A stretch of 20,000 nucleotides of DNA from the NCBI GenBank assembly GCA_964020155.1, contig OZ026547.1:155001-175000 (forward strand), in the 5' to 3' direction. The notes under the pieces are model-generated. The model had not been told where the DNA came from and did not search any database. It saw nothing but the letters and a program-made list of their open reading frames with translations. This DNA comes from Chondrilla cf. caribensis. Its lineage: Eukaryota > Porifera > Demospongiae > Chondrillida > Chondrillidae. A program made the position numbers and the translations under genes. Shown in pieces: positions 1-16,006 of this stretch (positions within the stretch are counted from its first letter, which is position 1; the number at the start of each line of letters is the position of its first letter).

Positions 1-56
1 ACTTGAGCTACTTATGAATTTAAGGTAGAATTGATAAGAACAAAAAAAAACAATAC

Positions 57-5083
<5,027 letters not shown>

Positions 5084-5530
5084 GACAACAGACCCCGGAA
5101 CGACACTAACAGAGAGACAAAACAGGTAGTGTAAAAAACATCAAATTATACCACGAAATCGATCACGCTGACAATATCCATTCAGCCAATGAAATGTCCA
5201 GTCCAATGCTGCTCGTTAAGTTCTAATCTTTCCGAGAGGGAATAATATTTCCTCAATTTGCCTTGGTGGAGATTCGTGAATCAACTCGGGCTGATTTCAA
5301 TCTCCACGTGCAACATCACCAACTGTGCACCAAATACACGTAGTCCAAAACTTGCACAAACATACAAATTGCGTGTTCTACGTAACTTGCTACCTAATAA
5401 CCCTTTGCTGTGGAGTGCGCTGACATGGAGCCTAGATGCAACACAGCTGGTAGGATTGGTGGATCAGCTGATATGGAGGGTCTGCCAGCCTGTAAGCTGT
5501 ACAGTTGACATATCTGTACAAACACTACCA
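5084..5530. other. JNK upstream region
   Basis: Unique sequence 5' of the JNK start codon and the likely site of its promoter. A CCAAT-type box (ATTGG in the gene direction, plus 5193-5200) lies about 115 bp upstream of the ATG. I see no clear TATA box or initiator and cannot place the transcription start. Confidence 0.35.
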
Positions 5531-5650
5531 TATGTACAACAGTTGCTGTACAACTGTGAACACAACACAATATGTACAACAGTTGCTGTACAACTGTAAA
5601 CACAACACAATATGTACAACAGTTGTTGTACAACTGTAAACACAACATAA
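5531..5650. repeat. 40-bp hairpin-forming tandem repeat, three copies plus an interrupted fourth
   Basis: Copies start with tatgtacaac at 5531, 5571 and 5611. Each contains acagttg...caactgt, which can pair as a hairpin. A fourth copy starts at 5651 but is split by the MITE at 5653-5827 and resumes at 5828. Confidence 0.9.
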
Positions 5651-5652
5651 TA

Positions 5653-5827
5653 CAGTGAATTCCTGTTAATCCGCCACCACCTTATCCACCAAACCTTTTA
5701 ACCCACCACAATTTCCCAGTACCAATATAATGTACAAGTACCAATGAACATCCAGTTAATCCACCAAACTCGTTAATCCACCATATTCTTTGAAAACAAA
5801 TTGCGGTAGATAAACGAGTATTCACTG
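5653..5827. mobile_element. pogo/Tc1-like MITE with TA target duplication
   Basis: A 175-bp non-coding element with inverted ends: left cagtgaattcctgttaatc, right (reversed) cagtgaatactcgtttatc. Both sides are flanked by TA. CAGTG termini and a TA duplication are typical of the pogo/Tigger branch of Tc1/mariner. The insertion splits the fourth copy of the flanking 40-bp repeat exactly at its TA, so the empty site can be inferred. No transposase is present. Confidence 0.8.
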
Positions 5828-5873
5828 TATGTACGTACAACAGTTGGTGTACAGTTGTCACATCCATGTTAAC

Positions 5874-6068
5874 ATACTGTATAGTGGGAATTTTTGCGGG
5901 ACAAAACTTTTGCGGATTTTGTGGTTGGCCTAACATCCGTGAATTAGGCGTTTTCGCCGTTCTGTCGGTGACTCTGGCCGGCATCTGCGAAAATTTAATC
6001 TGCGAATTTTCATTTTGGAGCCATCCGTGAAAATTTTTTCCCACGAAAATGTTTCGGCTATACGGTAT
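5874..6068. mobile_element. MITE-like element with atac(t/c)gtatag ends
   Basis: About 195 bp with 11-bp inverted ends, atactgtatag on the left and ataccgtatag (reversed) on the right, one mismatch. The interior carries further partly inverted AT-rich words such as aatttttgcggg and gaaaattttttccc. It has no coding capacity. The superfamily is not clear to me. Confidence 0.65.
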
Positions 6069-6299
6069 TCACAACAGTGTCGTACAACCGTACATTCACC
6101 ACATTTACGATATTGTATCGAGCTGTACATACGGACAGCTGCAACCTCACACCCACAGCCACATGTTTATCACACCTTGACCTCTACGATATTGACACGG
6201 GAAAACTGATTTCTATTTCACATCAAACCAGAAGGGAAGCCATATGAGGTCAATGGCAAATAGAAAACCACTTTCAATTTGACCATACATGTAGTGACA

Positions 6300-6880
6300 T
6301 GCGCACACATGCACACGTGTATACTAAGGCACACAGACACACACATGCACACTAACACAGACTTGGACACAGACACACACATGTACACACATGCACACAC
6401 ATGTACACACATGCACACACATGCACACTGACACACACATGCACACACATGCACACTGACACACACATGCACACTGACACACACATCGACACACATGCAC
6501 ACTGACACACACATGCACACACATGGACACACATGCACACTGACACACACATGCACACACATGGACACACATGCACACTGACACACACATGGACACACAT
6601 GCACACACATGGACACACATGCACACTGACACATACATGCACACACATGGACACACATGCACACTGACACACACATGCACACACATGGACACACATGCAC
6701 ACTGACACATACATGCACACACATGGACACTAACAACACATGCACACTGACACACACATGCACACACATGGACACACATGCACACTGACACATACATGCA
6801 CACATATGCACACACATGCACACTGACACATACATGCACACTGACACATACATGCACACTGACACATACATGCACACACA
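6300..6880. repeat. cacacatgcacactga minisatellite
   Basis: About 580 bp of CA-rich modules (cacacatgcacactga, cacacatggacacacatg) with higher-order blocks of about 54 bp. It gives long open frames on both strands that are repeat artefacts. Confidence 0.93.
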
Positions 6881-7031
6881 TGGACTTTGGGAGACATTAT
6901 ACTGTAGTTGGAAAACAGATGATGCACAGTCAAAAGTGGTTAGTATTTACGGAGGACACAAAACCTGTACTTATAATCTGAGGTCTGTGATTACTACCAG
7001 TACTGGTAGACTTGGTGTACATGAGCTAGGG

Positions 7032-9066
7032 ACTGTATGTGCTAACCAGGAGTGTGTACTAACCAGGAGTGTGTACTAACCAGGAGTGTGTACTAACCAG
7101 GAGTGTGTACTAACCAGGAGTGTGTGCTGACCAGGAGTGTGTACTAACCAGGAGTGTGTACTAACCAGGAGTGTGTACTAACCAGGAGTGTGTACTAACC
7201 AGGAGTGTGTACTAACCAGGAGTGTGTGCTGACCAGGAGTGTGTACTAACCAGGAGTGTGTACTAACCAGGAGTGTGTACTAACCAGGAGTGTGTGCTGA
7301 CCAGGAGTGTGTACTAACCAGGAGTGTGTGCTGACCAGGAGTGTGTACTAACCAGGATTGTGTACTAACCAGGAGTGTGTACTAACCAGGAGTATGTACT
7401 AACCAGGAGTGTGTGCTAACCAGGAGTGTGTACTAACCAGGAGTGTGTGCTAACCAGGAGTGTGTACTAACCAGGAGTATGTACTAACCAGGAGTGTGTG
7501 CTAACCAGGAGTGTGTACTAACCAGGAGTGTGTACTAACCAGGAGTGTGTACTAACCAGGAGTGTGTGCTAACCAGGAGTGTGTACTAACCAGGAGTGTG
7601 TACTAACCAGGAGTGTGTACCAACCAGGAGCGTGTACCAACCAGGAGTGTGTACTAACCAGGAGTGTGTACTAACCAGGAGTGTGTGCTAACAAGGAGTG
7701 TGTACCAACCAGGAGTGTGTACTAACTAGGAGTGTGTACTAACCAGGAGTGTGTACTAACCAGGAGCGTGTACCAACCAGGAGTGTGTACAAAGCAGGAG
7801 TGTGTACCAACCAGGAGTGTGTGCTAACAAGGAGTGTGTACTAACCAGGAGTGTGTACTAACTAGGAGTGTGTACTAACCAGGAGTGTGTACTAACCAGG
7901 AGTGTGTGTTAACCAGGAGTGTGTACCAACCAGGAGTGTGTACAAAGCAGGAGTGTGTACTAACCAGGAGTGTGTGCTAACAAGGAGTGTGTACTAACCA
8001 GGAGTGTGTACTAACTAGGAGTGTGTACTAACCAGGAGTGTGTACTAACCAGGAGTGTGTGTTAACCAGGAGCGTGTACCAACCAGGAGTGTGTACAAAG
8101 CAGGAGTGTGTACTAACCAGGAGTGTGTGCTAACAAGGAGTGTGTACTAACCAGGAGTGTGTACTAACTAGGAGTGTGTACTAACCAGGAGTGTGTACTA
8201 ACCAGGAGTGTGTGTTAACCAGGAGTGTGTACTAACCAGGAGAGTGTACTAACCAGGAGTGTGTACTAACCAGGAGTGTGTGCTAACCAGGAGTGTGGAC
8301 TAACCAGGTGTGTGTGTACTAACCAGGAGTGTGTGTTAACGAGGAGTGTGTGCTAACCAGGAGTGTGTACTAACCAGGAGTGTGTGTTAACGAGGAGTGT
8401 GTGCTAACCAGGAGTGTGTACCAACCAGGAGTGTGTACCAACCAGGAGTGTGTGTTAACAAGGAGTGTGTACTAACTAGGAGTGTGTACTAACCAGGAGT
8501 GTGCACCAACCAGGAGTGTGTACTAACTAGGAGTGTGTACTAACTAGGAGTGTGTACCAACCAGGAGTGTGTGCTAACCAGGAGTGTGTACTAACCAGGA
8601 GCATGTACTAACCAGGAGTGTGTACTAACCAGGAGTGTGTACTAACCAGGAATGTGTGTACTAACCAGGAGTGTGTGCTAACCAGGAGTGTGTACTAACC
8701 AGGAATGTGTGTACTAACCAGGAGTGTGTGCTAACCAGGAGTGTGTGTACTAACCAGGAGTGTGTACCAACCAGGAGTGTGTGTTAACGAGGAGTGTGTG
8801 CTAACCAGGAGTGTGTACTAACCAGGAGCATGTACTAACCAGGAGTGTGTACTAACCAGGAGTGTGTACCAACCAGGAGTGTGTGTACTAACCAGGAGTG
8901 TGTACCAACCAGGAGTGTGTACTAACCAGGAGTGTGTACCAACCAGGAGTGTGTACCAACCAGGAGTGTGTACCAACCAGAAGTGTGTACTAACCAGGAG
9001 TGTGTACCAACCAGGAGTGTGCACCAACCAGGAGTGTGTACTAACTGGGAGTGTGTACCAACCGGG
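7032..9066. repeat. 17-bp satellite array, about 119 copies
   Basis: The unit gtgtactaaccaggagt repeats head to tail for about 2 kb. Variant units mark structure: the aaagc variant lies at 7791, 7944 and 8097, exactly 153 bp (nine units) apart, so a nine-unit higher-order repeat has been copied three times. The same unit forms a second array at 19056-19398. Confidence 0.97.
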
Positions 9067-9895
9067 GTACCAGTACTATCAAGCACATTGAACTGCGCGG
9101 TACTAATAACCATTAGCACGTCAAGTGGACCGAGTACGTCACATGTCACCACACGAGTTGAATACAGGCAGCAGACGAAACATCAACAACTGGTCACGAT
9201 CGAACAGTAAGGGGTGTAAAGCCATCGCGCCCTTCCGTACAAATCTCACAGACGAGGTACCGCTCTCTCGGATGTGTATGTGTGGTCATGGACTTTAGAA
9301 GAAGAGATTAGCTGAAAGTCTTCAATATGGGTCAAAATACCATGGATTTCCTTTGTTTTGAATGCATTTATCCTTGATAAATAGATTTTACGACCGATGT
9401 TAGTGTCTCCAGAGGTTTCACTCGTCCAAAGTCGATTGTGAAAGCAAGTGTACTAGAATTACGGTTCTGAGCGCGAACAAAATAGCAGTTTGTAGCTTCC
9501 TCCACTCACCTAAAAAGCTCCTAAAGAACAAAACGAAGGGAGAGATTGAGCTCTTTCCTGGGCCAACAAACAAGTTTTGCTCTCCTGATTCGACAAAATC
9601 CGATTGCCCCTTCCCCAGATACTGGCCAGTGTAGGTAGAAAATGGCGACCGGTTATTTCTACGAGGCCATATAGTGTATTGATGTGTATAAATTCGATAC
9701 CGCATACATTCGTGCGATAGGGGAAATTTAATTACAAGAGACCCGGGATGTGGGGAGCGGGGTTGCACGTCCCTAGAGACACGTCCGGTGAATTGAAGCG
9801 TGTCTTCAAAAGGTCGCATCCGACGAAGCGAATATCAGCAATAGCTAGCTCAGTGTTGAGGATGGTTAATTGAGCCTGAGGTAATGATTTCAATT
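9067..9895. other. Unique intergenic sequence, no supported gene
   Basis: About 830 bp without tandem repeats. A 133-codon minus-strand open frame (9418-9819) is present, but its product resembles no family I know and it has no visible splice or domain support, so I do not call it a gene. An aaaatggcg motif of the YY1 type lies at 9650-9658. Confidence 0.4.
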
Positions 9896-10400
9896 CACAG
9901 TGTCCCCCAGGGCCCCCAGGGCAGCCGGAACAGGTTGTAGCACCTGTTACATCCAGATGTCTCCAGGCAGGTTTCAGGTTTCAGGTTTCATTATTTATAC
10001 TGAGGAGGCCACTAGCCCAGAGGGCTACTACAAAGGCTCCCAGTGTGGATAGTCCGACCATAGACACTCTAAACTACGTGTGGTCCGACCAACCATCTCA
10101 CCACTCTCACTTGTGTGAGCGTGTCCTTCATCCAACACTCTCCTTAGGTTCTGCATATACTGCTCACTGTTCATGTAAATCCATACAATGTGCATACACT
10201 ACATTGTCACTTCTATGAGTACCACACGACCCCTCCACCTGGTTGCAGTGTGGTCCAACCAATCGTCTCACCACTCCCCCAGATCTAGTGTGTTTGACAC
10301 ACTGCAGTCATTCTAGTACAGCATCCCCCATGTAGGCCACATGAACAGGTTGTAGCACCCGATACAGTCCCAACAGTGAAAACAAAGGGGTATGAATCCC
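9896..10400. repeat. Dispersed-repeat-like region with internal duplicated words
   Basis: The word gaacaggttgtagcacc occurs at 9928 and again near 10344. A word close to tgtggtccgaccaaccat occurs at 10079 and again near 10250. There is also a triple caggttt run at 9971-9990. This suggests an old internally duplicated repeat element, which I cannot name. Confidence 0.4.
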
Positions 10401-10717
10401 TCAAAGCATGCACCTGGGTTGTTGATATTAAGTGTGCACCTTGGTTCCTTAGCAACCAGTTGCTATGCTACCCTACTGTAAACACTGCACTTCTACAAAG
10501 TTTAACGGTGAGAGTGAATAAGAATAACGTCTTAATGGAGACTAAACTAAAGTGACACTGGTTGAATGAAATTTGGTAAAAGAATACGTAATACTGTAAA
10601 ATTGCTGCTTGTAATACATCAAAATAAATGACTCAGTTAGGTGGTGAAATTTGAATGACTTGTAATTTGATATATGAATTAATAAGTGCCAATGGCAGTG
10701 AAAATATATAAATATGG

Positions 10718-10880
10718 GCACACACACACACACACACACACGTACACACACACACGTACGCACACATGTACACCTACACATATGCACACACATGTAAACA
10801 CACACACACACGCACACACACACACACACGTACACACACATGTACCTACACATATGCACACACATGTAAACACACACACG

Positions 10881-10932
<52 letters not shown>
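10718..10932. repeat. CA microsatellite downstream of sulfotransferase A
   Basis: (CA)n with cgtac and catgta interruptions. A block reading tacacatatgcacacacatg is present twice. It lies about 55 bp beyond the stop codon of gene A, probably in or near its 3' untranslated region. Confidence 0.93.
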
Positions 10933-10933
<1 letters not shown>

Positions 10934-10986
10934 CATGGCACCATGAATAGATGATGTAAACGTGAGTGAAAACGGGTCATGGGATA

Positions 10987-11421
10987 TCAAACACTGTCAA
11001 ATGAATATCGTTGAAGGTAGTCAAATTCCTGTATCAGCTGGTGAACAGTGTCTATCTGCTGGTTAGTCCACTCCACCTTGTGTCTGGTGTGTGATGCTTC
11101 CTGGAACATAGCCTTCTCACATGTTCTGAGATAGTCTCTGTCACATTGGAGCTGGAGGAAGGAGCACATCTTCATGACTGCCTCCTGAGGGCGGGCTATC
11201 AAGTCAGACAGGTGAACCTGATGGACGTCTAACTTGTACTCGTCAACCATGTTCTTCAAAGCAAACTCCTGATTGAAATGCCGTTTGATAACGCAGCTGA
11301 TTTCAGAGGGTGTGGCGTTTAACAGCCCCTCCCCTTTTACGATAATCTTGTACCTTAAATTGGCATTGCCCATGAAGTAAATGGCACGAGTTGCAATGTT
11401 GTCAAATGGGTTTCTTATGAC
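10987..11421 (-). CDS. Sulfotransferase A, exon 2 (3'-phosphate-binding and C-terminal half)
   Basis: 145 codons including the TGA stop. The acceptor CATGTCAG precedes VIRNPFDNIATR, the 3'-PB motif whose Arg and Asn-Pro-Phe-Asp contact PAPS. It joins exon 1 in phase 0 so that the protein reads KFIQ-VIRNPFD, 436 residues in all. The C-terminal part (HQVHLSDLIARPQEAV through VEWTNQQIDTVHQLIQ) is the usual end of this family. Bases 11024-11225 are almost identical to blocks in genes C and D, while the rest of the exon is divergent. Confidence 0.92.
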   Translation of the reverse strand, partial: VIRNPFDNIATRAIYFMGNANLRYKIIVKGEGLLNATPSEISCVIKRHFNQEFALKNMVDEYKLDVHQVHLSDLIARPQEAVMKMCSFLQLQCDRDYLRTCEKAMFQEASHTRHKVEWTNQQIDTVHQLIQEFDYLQRYSFDSV

Positions 11422-11451
11422 CTGACATGAAGGAGAAAAGAAACAATGCAG

Positions 11452-12376
11452 CATAGTGTCAACCTGCCAGGTCTACACAGAGGGACAGTGTATTCTCATA
11501 GTGTCAACCTGCCAGGTCTACACAGAGGGACAGTGTATTCTCACAGTGTCAACCTGCCAGGTCTACACAGAGGGACAGTGTATTCTCACAGTGTCAACCT
11601 GCCAGGTCTACACAGAGGGACAGTGTATTCTCATAGTGTCAACCTGCCAGGTCTACACAGAGGGACAGTGTATTCTTACAGTGTCAACCTGCCAGGTCTA
11701 CACAGAGGGACAGTGTATTCTCACAGTGTCAAACTGCCAGGTCTACACAGAGGGACAGTGTATTCTCATAGTGTCAACCTGCCAGGTCTACACAGAGGGA
11801 CAGTGTATTCTCACAGTGTCAACCTGCCAGGTCTACACAGAGGGACAGTGTATTCTCATAGTGTCAACCTGCCAGGTCTACACAGAGGGACAGTGTATTC
11901 TCACAGTGTCAACCTGCCAGGTCTACACAGAGGGACAGTGTATTCTCACAGTGTCAACCTACCAGGTTTACACAGAGGGACAGTGTATTCTCATAGTGTC
12001 AACCTACCAGGTCTACACAGAGGGACAGTGTATTCTCATAGTGTCAACCTGCCAGGTCTACACAGAGGGACAGTGTATTCTTACAGTGTCAACCTGCCAG
12101 GTCTACACAGAGGGACAGTGTATTCTCATAGTGTCAACCTGCCAGGTCTACACAGAGGGACAGTGTATTCTTACAGTGTTAACCTGCCAGGTCTACACAG
12201 AGGGACAGTGTATTCTCATAGTGTCAACCTGCCAGGTCTACACAGAGGGACAGTGTATTCTCATAGTGTCAACCTGCCAGGTCTACACAGAGGGACAGTG
12301 TATTCTTACAGTGTTAACCTGCCAGGTCTACACAGAGGGACAGTGTATTCTCATAGTGTCAACCTGCCAGGTCTAC
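11452..12376. repeat. 45-bp minisatellite in the sulfotransferase A intron, about 20 copies
   Basis: The unit contains gtgtcaacctgccaggtcta and cacagagggacagtgtattc and repeats every 45 bp. Because 45 is a multiple of three, two plus-strand frames stay open for over 320 codons; these are artefacts. A rare gtgtt variant recurs 135 bp apart (12177 and 12312), showing a three-unit duplication. Confidence 0.95.
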
Positions 12377-12379
12377 ACC

Positions 12380-12560
12380 AGCTACCAGCCTACCTACTCA
12401 CCAGCCATCTTGTACACGCCCCCACCAGCCACCTGTAATACACCCACCACCAGCCACCTCGTATACGCCCACCACCAGTGACTTTGTACATGCCCATCAG
12501 CCACCTCGGCCACGCCCCCACCCCAGCCACGCCCACCAGCCACCTCGACCACACCCACCT
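12380..12560. repeat. Degenerate GT-rich repeat next to the sulfotransferase A donor
   Basis: On the minus strand, words such as gaggtggctggtgggcgtgg recur about five times immediately after the donor CAG|GTGGGTGTGGTCGAG, and they resemble the donor sequence itself. The exon frame stays open through this region for about 54 codons, so intron retention would add a Gly/Val-rich tail. Confidence 0.7.
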
Positions 12561-13434
12561 GGATGAACTTCATCTTGGTCCCAGTGATGTTCCCCAGTGT
12601 CAGCAGAACTCGTCCAAACTTGGTGTTGTTGGCCATGTACAGACTAACGGTCTGGGAGGCCAGCTTGTCCCCTACCACCGCCAGCTCCTCCTTGTACACG
12701 CCCATCCCCTCCAGACAGGTGGCGTAACCCTTACGAGAGACAAGCCCATTTCTGCACCTAACACCAGCCCGAGCCTGGAACAGGGCCATCGCGGTGTAGA
12801 GGTTCTCTCTGTTGCTGTGGAAGCTATACTGCGTTTCGAGCCGATGGAGGGCGTAATACTCCGAGCTACAAACCAGGGCGTTGGGGTGGCCGTCTAGGAC
12901 AGCTCCTACAATACTGCTGCCACTTCGCGGATGTCCTATGAAATGGACGAAGTACTTGACGTTATCTGTGAGTCCCTTCAGACCATTTGCGCGGGCTACC
13001 TTATCTGGAGTGGAGGAAGCCGGATAGCTGCAAAAATCTCTAATGGACGCGTCTTCGGAGCCACATTGAGGCCAAAAGCGAATGTCGGTACAGTTCGACA
13101 AGGAGTTAGTCGTCTCTGTTACGTTAATTAGCGAGGATGTTGTACTCGAGTTCTGGAGAGGACGGACACTTTTGGTAAAAGCCTTCGACCTGATAACAAC
13201 TGGTTCTCCCTTCACGTTAAATTGCAACATTTTTACTTTGGACTTTCCTTGCGTATGGGCTTCTGTGATTAGCGTTTGTAAGGCCTCCCTTTTCCTAAAA
13301 ATCGACAGAGTCTGGTGGAAATTTCTGTTGTCCTCGATGCCGTAAAGCGTGCCGTATCTTGACACGAAGACCACCAGGAGAGACGACGCAGTCAAAGCGA
13401 CAACACCAACCAGCAAAGTCTGCCTTAGATTCAT
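12559..13434 (-). CDS. Sulfotransferase A, exon 1 (signal anchor and 5'-PSB loop)
   Basis: 292 codons from ATG to the donor CAG|GTGGGT. Expected role: transfer of sulfate from PAPS to a glycan or protein hydroxyl in the Golgi lumen; the acceptor substrate cannot be told. Residues 6-25 form one hydrophobic segment after a short basic N-terminus, a type II signal anchor. A polar stem with several N-x-S/T sites follows (about 96-115). The catalytic domain begins near residue 158, with the 5'-phosphosulfate-binding loop GHPRSGSS at 167-174 followed by IVGAVLDGHPNAL. Of the paralogues here, A diverges most in this loop (GHP and CSSEYY against GHA and LANEY). Intron 1 is filled by a 45-bp minisatellite. 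Confidence 0.9.
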
Positions 13435-13447
13435 CCTTGGGGAATTC

Positions 13448-13557
13448 GTATGGTCTCACGTATCCAGACCAACTATGCGGTCGTCGAAAAAATGGCCGAT
13501 CCATACTGACCATAGATTTATGTACAGACCAATCTGTATGCTCTTAGGTCAGTATGG
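13448..13557. promoter_or_regulatory. Shared upstream element of sulfotransferase A (inverted repeat plus aaaatggccgat)
   Basis: The hairpin word tggtctcacgtatccaga (with 3 bases each side, identical at 15943-15966) is followed by aaaaaatggccgat at 13487-13500, a YY1-like motif. A separate 11-bp inverted repeat, ccatactgacc and ggtcagtatgg, lies at 13501-13511 and 13547-13557. The element sits 14-120 bp upstream of the gene A start codon. It may be a promoter or a small repeat element; the sequence does not decide. Confidence 0.45.
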
Positions 13558-14220
13558 GGCGCTGTTGGCTGAATAGCTGGATCAGAGTCACACATATAGA
13601 TAGATAGGTAGATAATTATTATTATAGTGCAAAATTCGATGGTCCCCTGTTCGAATCCACGTGATGACAGCATTTGTAGATCTCCCTGCACCCCTGCCAA
13701 CACAAGGGAGATGTTGTGTGGGAAGAATCAAACCAAACAAGCATTGAATCAAAAATTAAACCCTCTTCTGCTATAAGACATTTTCGGTTATAACTCTGTG
13801 TCTAATCATTGTATTTACTTGTTAGGTTGTAAGGGTACCTTGAGAAGTAGCCTCCAAGACTATAGCTAGGTCTCCCCATGTTAAATAACAATTCTAATCA
13901 AATCAAATCGAATGTGGAGTGGACACACATTCCTACACAAAATCATACATGACTCCAATTCACTCTGTAAGTCTATAAAAATACAGCCTCGTACCAAGTG
14001 GCTAAAGGTTTAAAATTCCAAGTTTGAATAAGACCTTAACCTCACACTAATGGATGATTCATGAAAATCACATACGTAAATAAAAAAATGCCCATAAATT
14101 CAAATAGACGTGTTCACCACAATGTCATGCTATTGGATTGAATTGGATTGGATAAAAAAAGACTTCTTATTATCTTCTGTTTAGCTGTGCACTGATTCAG
14201 TACGAGGCAATTCAGTGAGC
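13558..14220. other. Intergenic sequence between sulfotransferases A and B
   Basis: AT-rich sequence with no supported gene. It contains a short gata-type run (13590-13612) and a gttcgaatcc word (13649-13658) that matches a tRNA B box, without a matching A box or cloverleaf. No clear polyadenylation signal for gene B could be placed. Confidence 0.4.
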
Positions 14221-14655
14221 TTAAAAGACTTTCGCGTATCTTCTAGAAAGATGAGGAAACTTGTCTATGATTTGAAACACTCTGTTAATCTGCTTCTCTG
14301 TCCAATCAAGTCTATATCTGCTGTTGGTGGGTGATGAGAAAATGGCCGCTGCAGTGTTCTTTAGGTATTTCTTATCGCATTTGAGCTCGAGAAATTGGCA
14401 TAGTTTTTGTATCTCATTTTTTGGGTCCTTTATGAGGTCCTCTGTGTACACCTGGTGCATGTCCAAGTGATGGACTACAGACATGGAGTGTAAAGCCTGT
14501 GCTTCCATGCTGTGATGCTCCAGTTCACATTCCAGTGCTCTCTGCACTGGTTGCAGTGTCATGTTGGGGCTCCCAGCTAGCTTGGCTCTCAGTTCTGCAC
14601 CACCCATCCTGTAGATGCAGTGGGTGGCAATGACGTCAAACGGATTTCTGACAAC
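14221..14655 (-). CDS. Sulfotransferase B, exon 2
   Basis: 145 codons including TAA, the same length as exon 2 of A. Acceptor TTTCTTTCCAG precedes VVRNPFDVIATHCIY, the 3'-PB motif. The C-terminal half (LDMHQVYTEDLIKDPKNEIQ through LDWTEKQINRVFQII) is clearly homologous to A, C and D but shares no near-identical nucleotide block with them, although B lies between A and C. The joined protein is 356 residues. Confidence 0.92.
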   Translation of the reverse strand, partial: VVRNPFDVIATHCIYRMGGAELRAKLAGSPNMTLQPVQRALECELEHHSMEAQALHSMSVVHHLDMHQVYTEDLIKDPKNEIQKLCQFLELKCDKKYLKNTAAAIFSSPTNSRYRLDWTEKQINRVFQIIDKFPHLSRRYAKVF

Positions 14656-15119
14656 CTGGAAAGAAAGTGAATCTGATGTGAAATCACAAATATCAGACGT
14701 TTCTTATAAAGTCTAAATCACTGTTAATACTATGATGATATACATTAAGAATTTAATTAACATCAAAAGTCTATATTAAATGTATGATAATTAATAGCCA
14801 TCATATTGAGAGTCAAACTTAGAGTTCGTGGCCATATGAACAGGTCAATTTAAGTATTTTTTGTTGAACACTATAATTATTACTCAAATCACTTGAAAAG
14901 TAACAACTAGATGTGGCTTTGGACGCAGGGTCAACACCAAGCATAAATACAACTGGTTGAGTGGACTGGACAATGTATGGAGACATCACTGACATGAATT
15001 CGAACCAATAGCTGAATGTCAATGTAGTCACAACATCAGGTGTCCCAATTCACCCTGTTTTACTCAATATAATATGATATATATTATTAGATGAGCACTA
15101 GGTCCTGAGACGTACTCAC

Positions 15120-15755
15120 TTGAATGAACTTAACCGGGAGACCTACTAGGGTCCTTATGTCCTGTAGGACCTCCATGAACCGATCCGGATCTCTCATGTA
15201 CATGTAGGTTGTATATGCGCCCGACTTGTCCCCGATAACGTTGACCCATCTGTCGTAGGAGCCCATATGAGACCCGTTGATGTACAGGGAGTACCCCTTC
15301 ATCTCCGTTTGCTCGTCGTGAGCTACGATACTCCGCTGACGGTCGTACAGCTGGGAGAAAACGAACGAGCTGTTGGGGAAGAGCTCCGGTGCTACAGCCA
15401 TCCACCTCGGGAAGAAATACTCGTTTGCGAGGACAGCGTGAGGATGTGCGTCAATGACCGCTCCTACAATGCTGCTACCGCTCCTCGCGTGTCCTGCGAA
15501 CAGCACAAAGTAACGCAACTTCTCCACGGCTTCCAAAGGGAGCATTGCGTAGTTTGTTAACTGTTTTAAAGGCGGGTGACACTTTGACGTAGACGGGCAC
15601 TGTTCTCGTCTAACGGGAACGTTAACGTTTCTACATTTTCTCAGAGGAAGATACATCTCTTCTTGTTCTTCAGTGAAGATGATGATAAAAAGCAGAGTAA
15701 CTACCAGGACTACAGTGAGCAACACGATAAACACCCGCCTCTGGACAGCAGACAT
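15120..15755 (-). CDS. Sulfotransferase B, exon 1 (signal anchor and 5'-PSB loop)
   Basis: 212 codons ending KFIQ at the donor GTGAGT. A strong hydrophobic segment (about residues 8-27, VFIVLLTVVLVVTLLFIIIF) after an Arg-Arg pair is a type II signal anchor. A short Cys-containing stem leads to the 5'-PSB loop GHARSGSS at 88-95 and IVGAVIDAHPHAVLANEY. GYSLYINGS and VIGDKSGAYTTYMY further on are shared with C (GYSLYIKNS, VIGDKAAST). Likely a Golgi PAPS-dependent sulfotransferase; the acceptor is unknown. Its 464-bp intron is the only one among A-C without a large tandem repeat. Confidence 0.93.
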
Positions 15756-15942
15756 CTTGTCAATGTTCGAGTATCAGGAGACTAAACTGCTAATAGACAC
15801 CGCGATGACACCCTCAATGTGGCGACACCAACCACTGAACGTTAACAACGTCTTTTTCTTAATTCTCTGGGAGTAGTCCAGTACCCCAATCCCGCCTCCA
15901 TTTTTCTAATTATGACGTCACCCACTCGGCGAGACATGCACT

Positions 15943-16006
15943 GTATGGTCTCACGTATCCAGACCATACACCCGACCAGTGCATCAAACATCAAAATGGC
16001 CGATAC
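15943..16006. promoter_or_regulatory. Shared upstream element of sulfotransferase B
   Basis: Contains the same 24 bases as 13448-13471, here with an 8-bp stem (tatggtct and agaccata), followed by aaaatggccgat at 15993-16004. It lies about 190-250 bp upstream of the gene B start codon, in the same orientation as the gene A copy. Confidence 0.45.

Noticed and set aside
7032..9066. Possible CRISPR array
   Set aside because: The repeat is contiguous 17-bp tandem DNA with no spacers, in an animal genome.
9418..9819. 133-codon minus-strand open frame in unique sequence
   Set aside because: No recognisable domain, no splice context and no neighbour supporting it; an open frame of this length can arise by chance.
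11446..12481. Two plus-strand open frames of over 320 codons with perfect 15-residue repeats
   Set aside because: They lie inside the intron of sulfotransferase A and exist only because the 45-bp unit is a multiple of three and lacks stops; more than one frame is open at once.
13640..13710. tRNA or tRNA-derived SINE, from the gttcgaatcc B-box word
   Set aside because: No A box at the right distance and no cloverleaf can be drawn; at best a SINE fragment.
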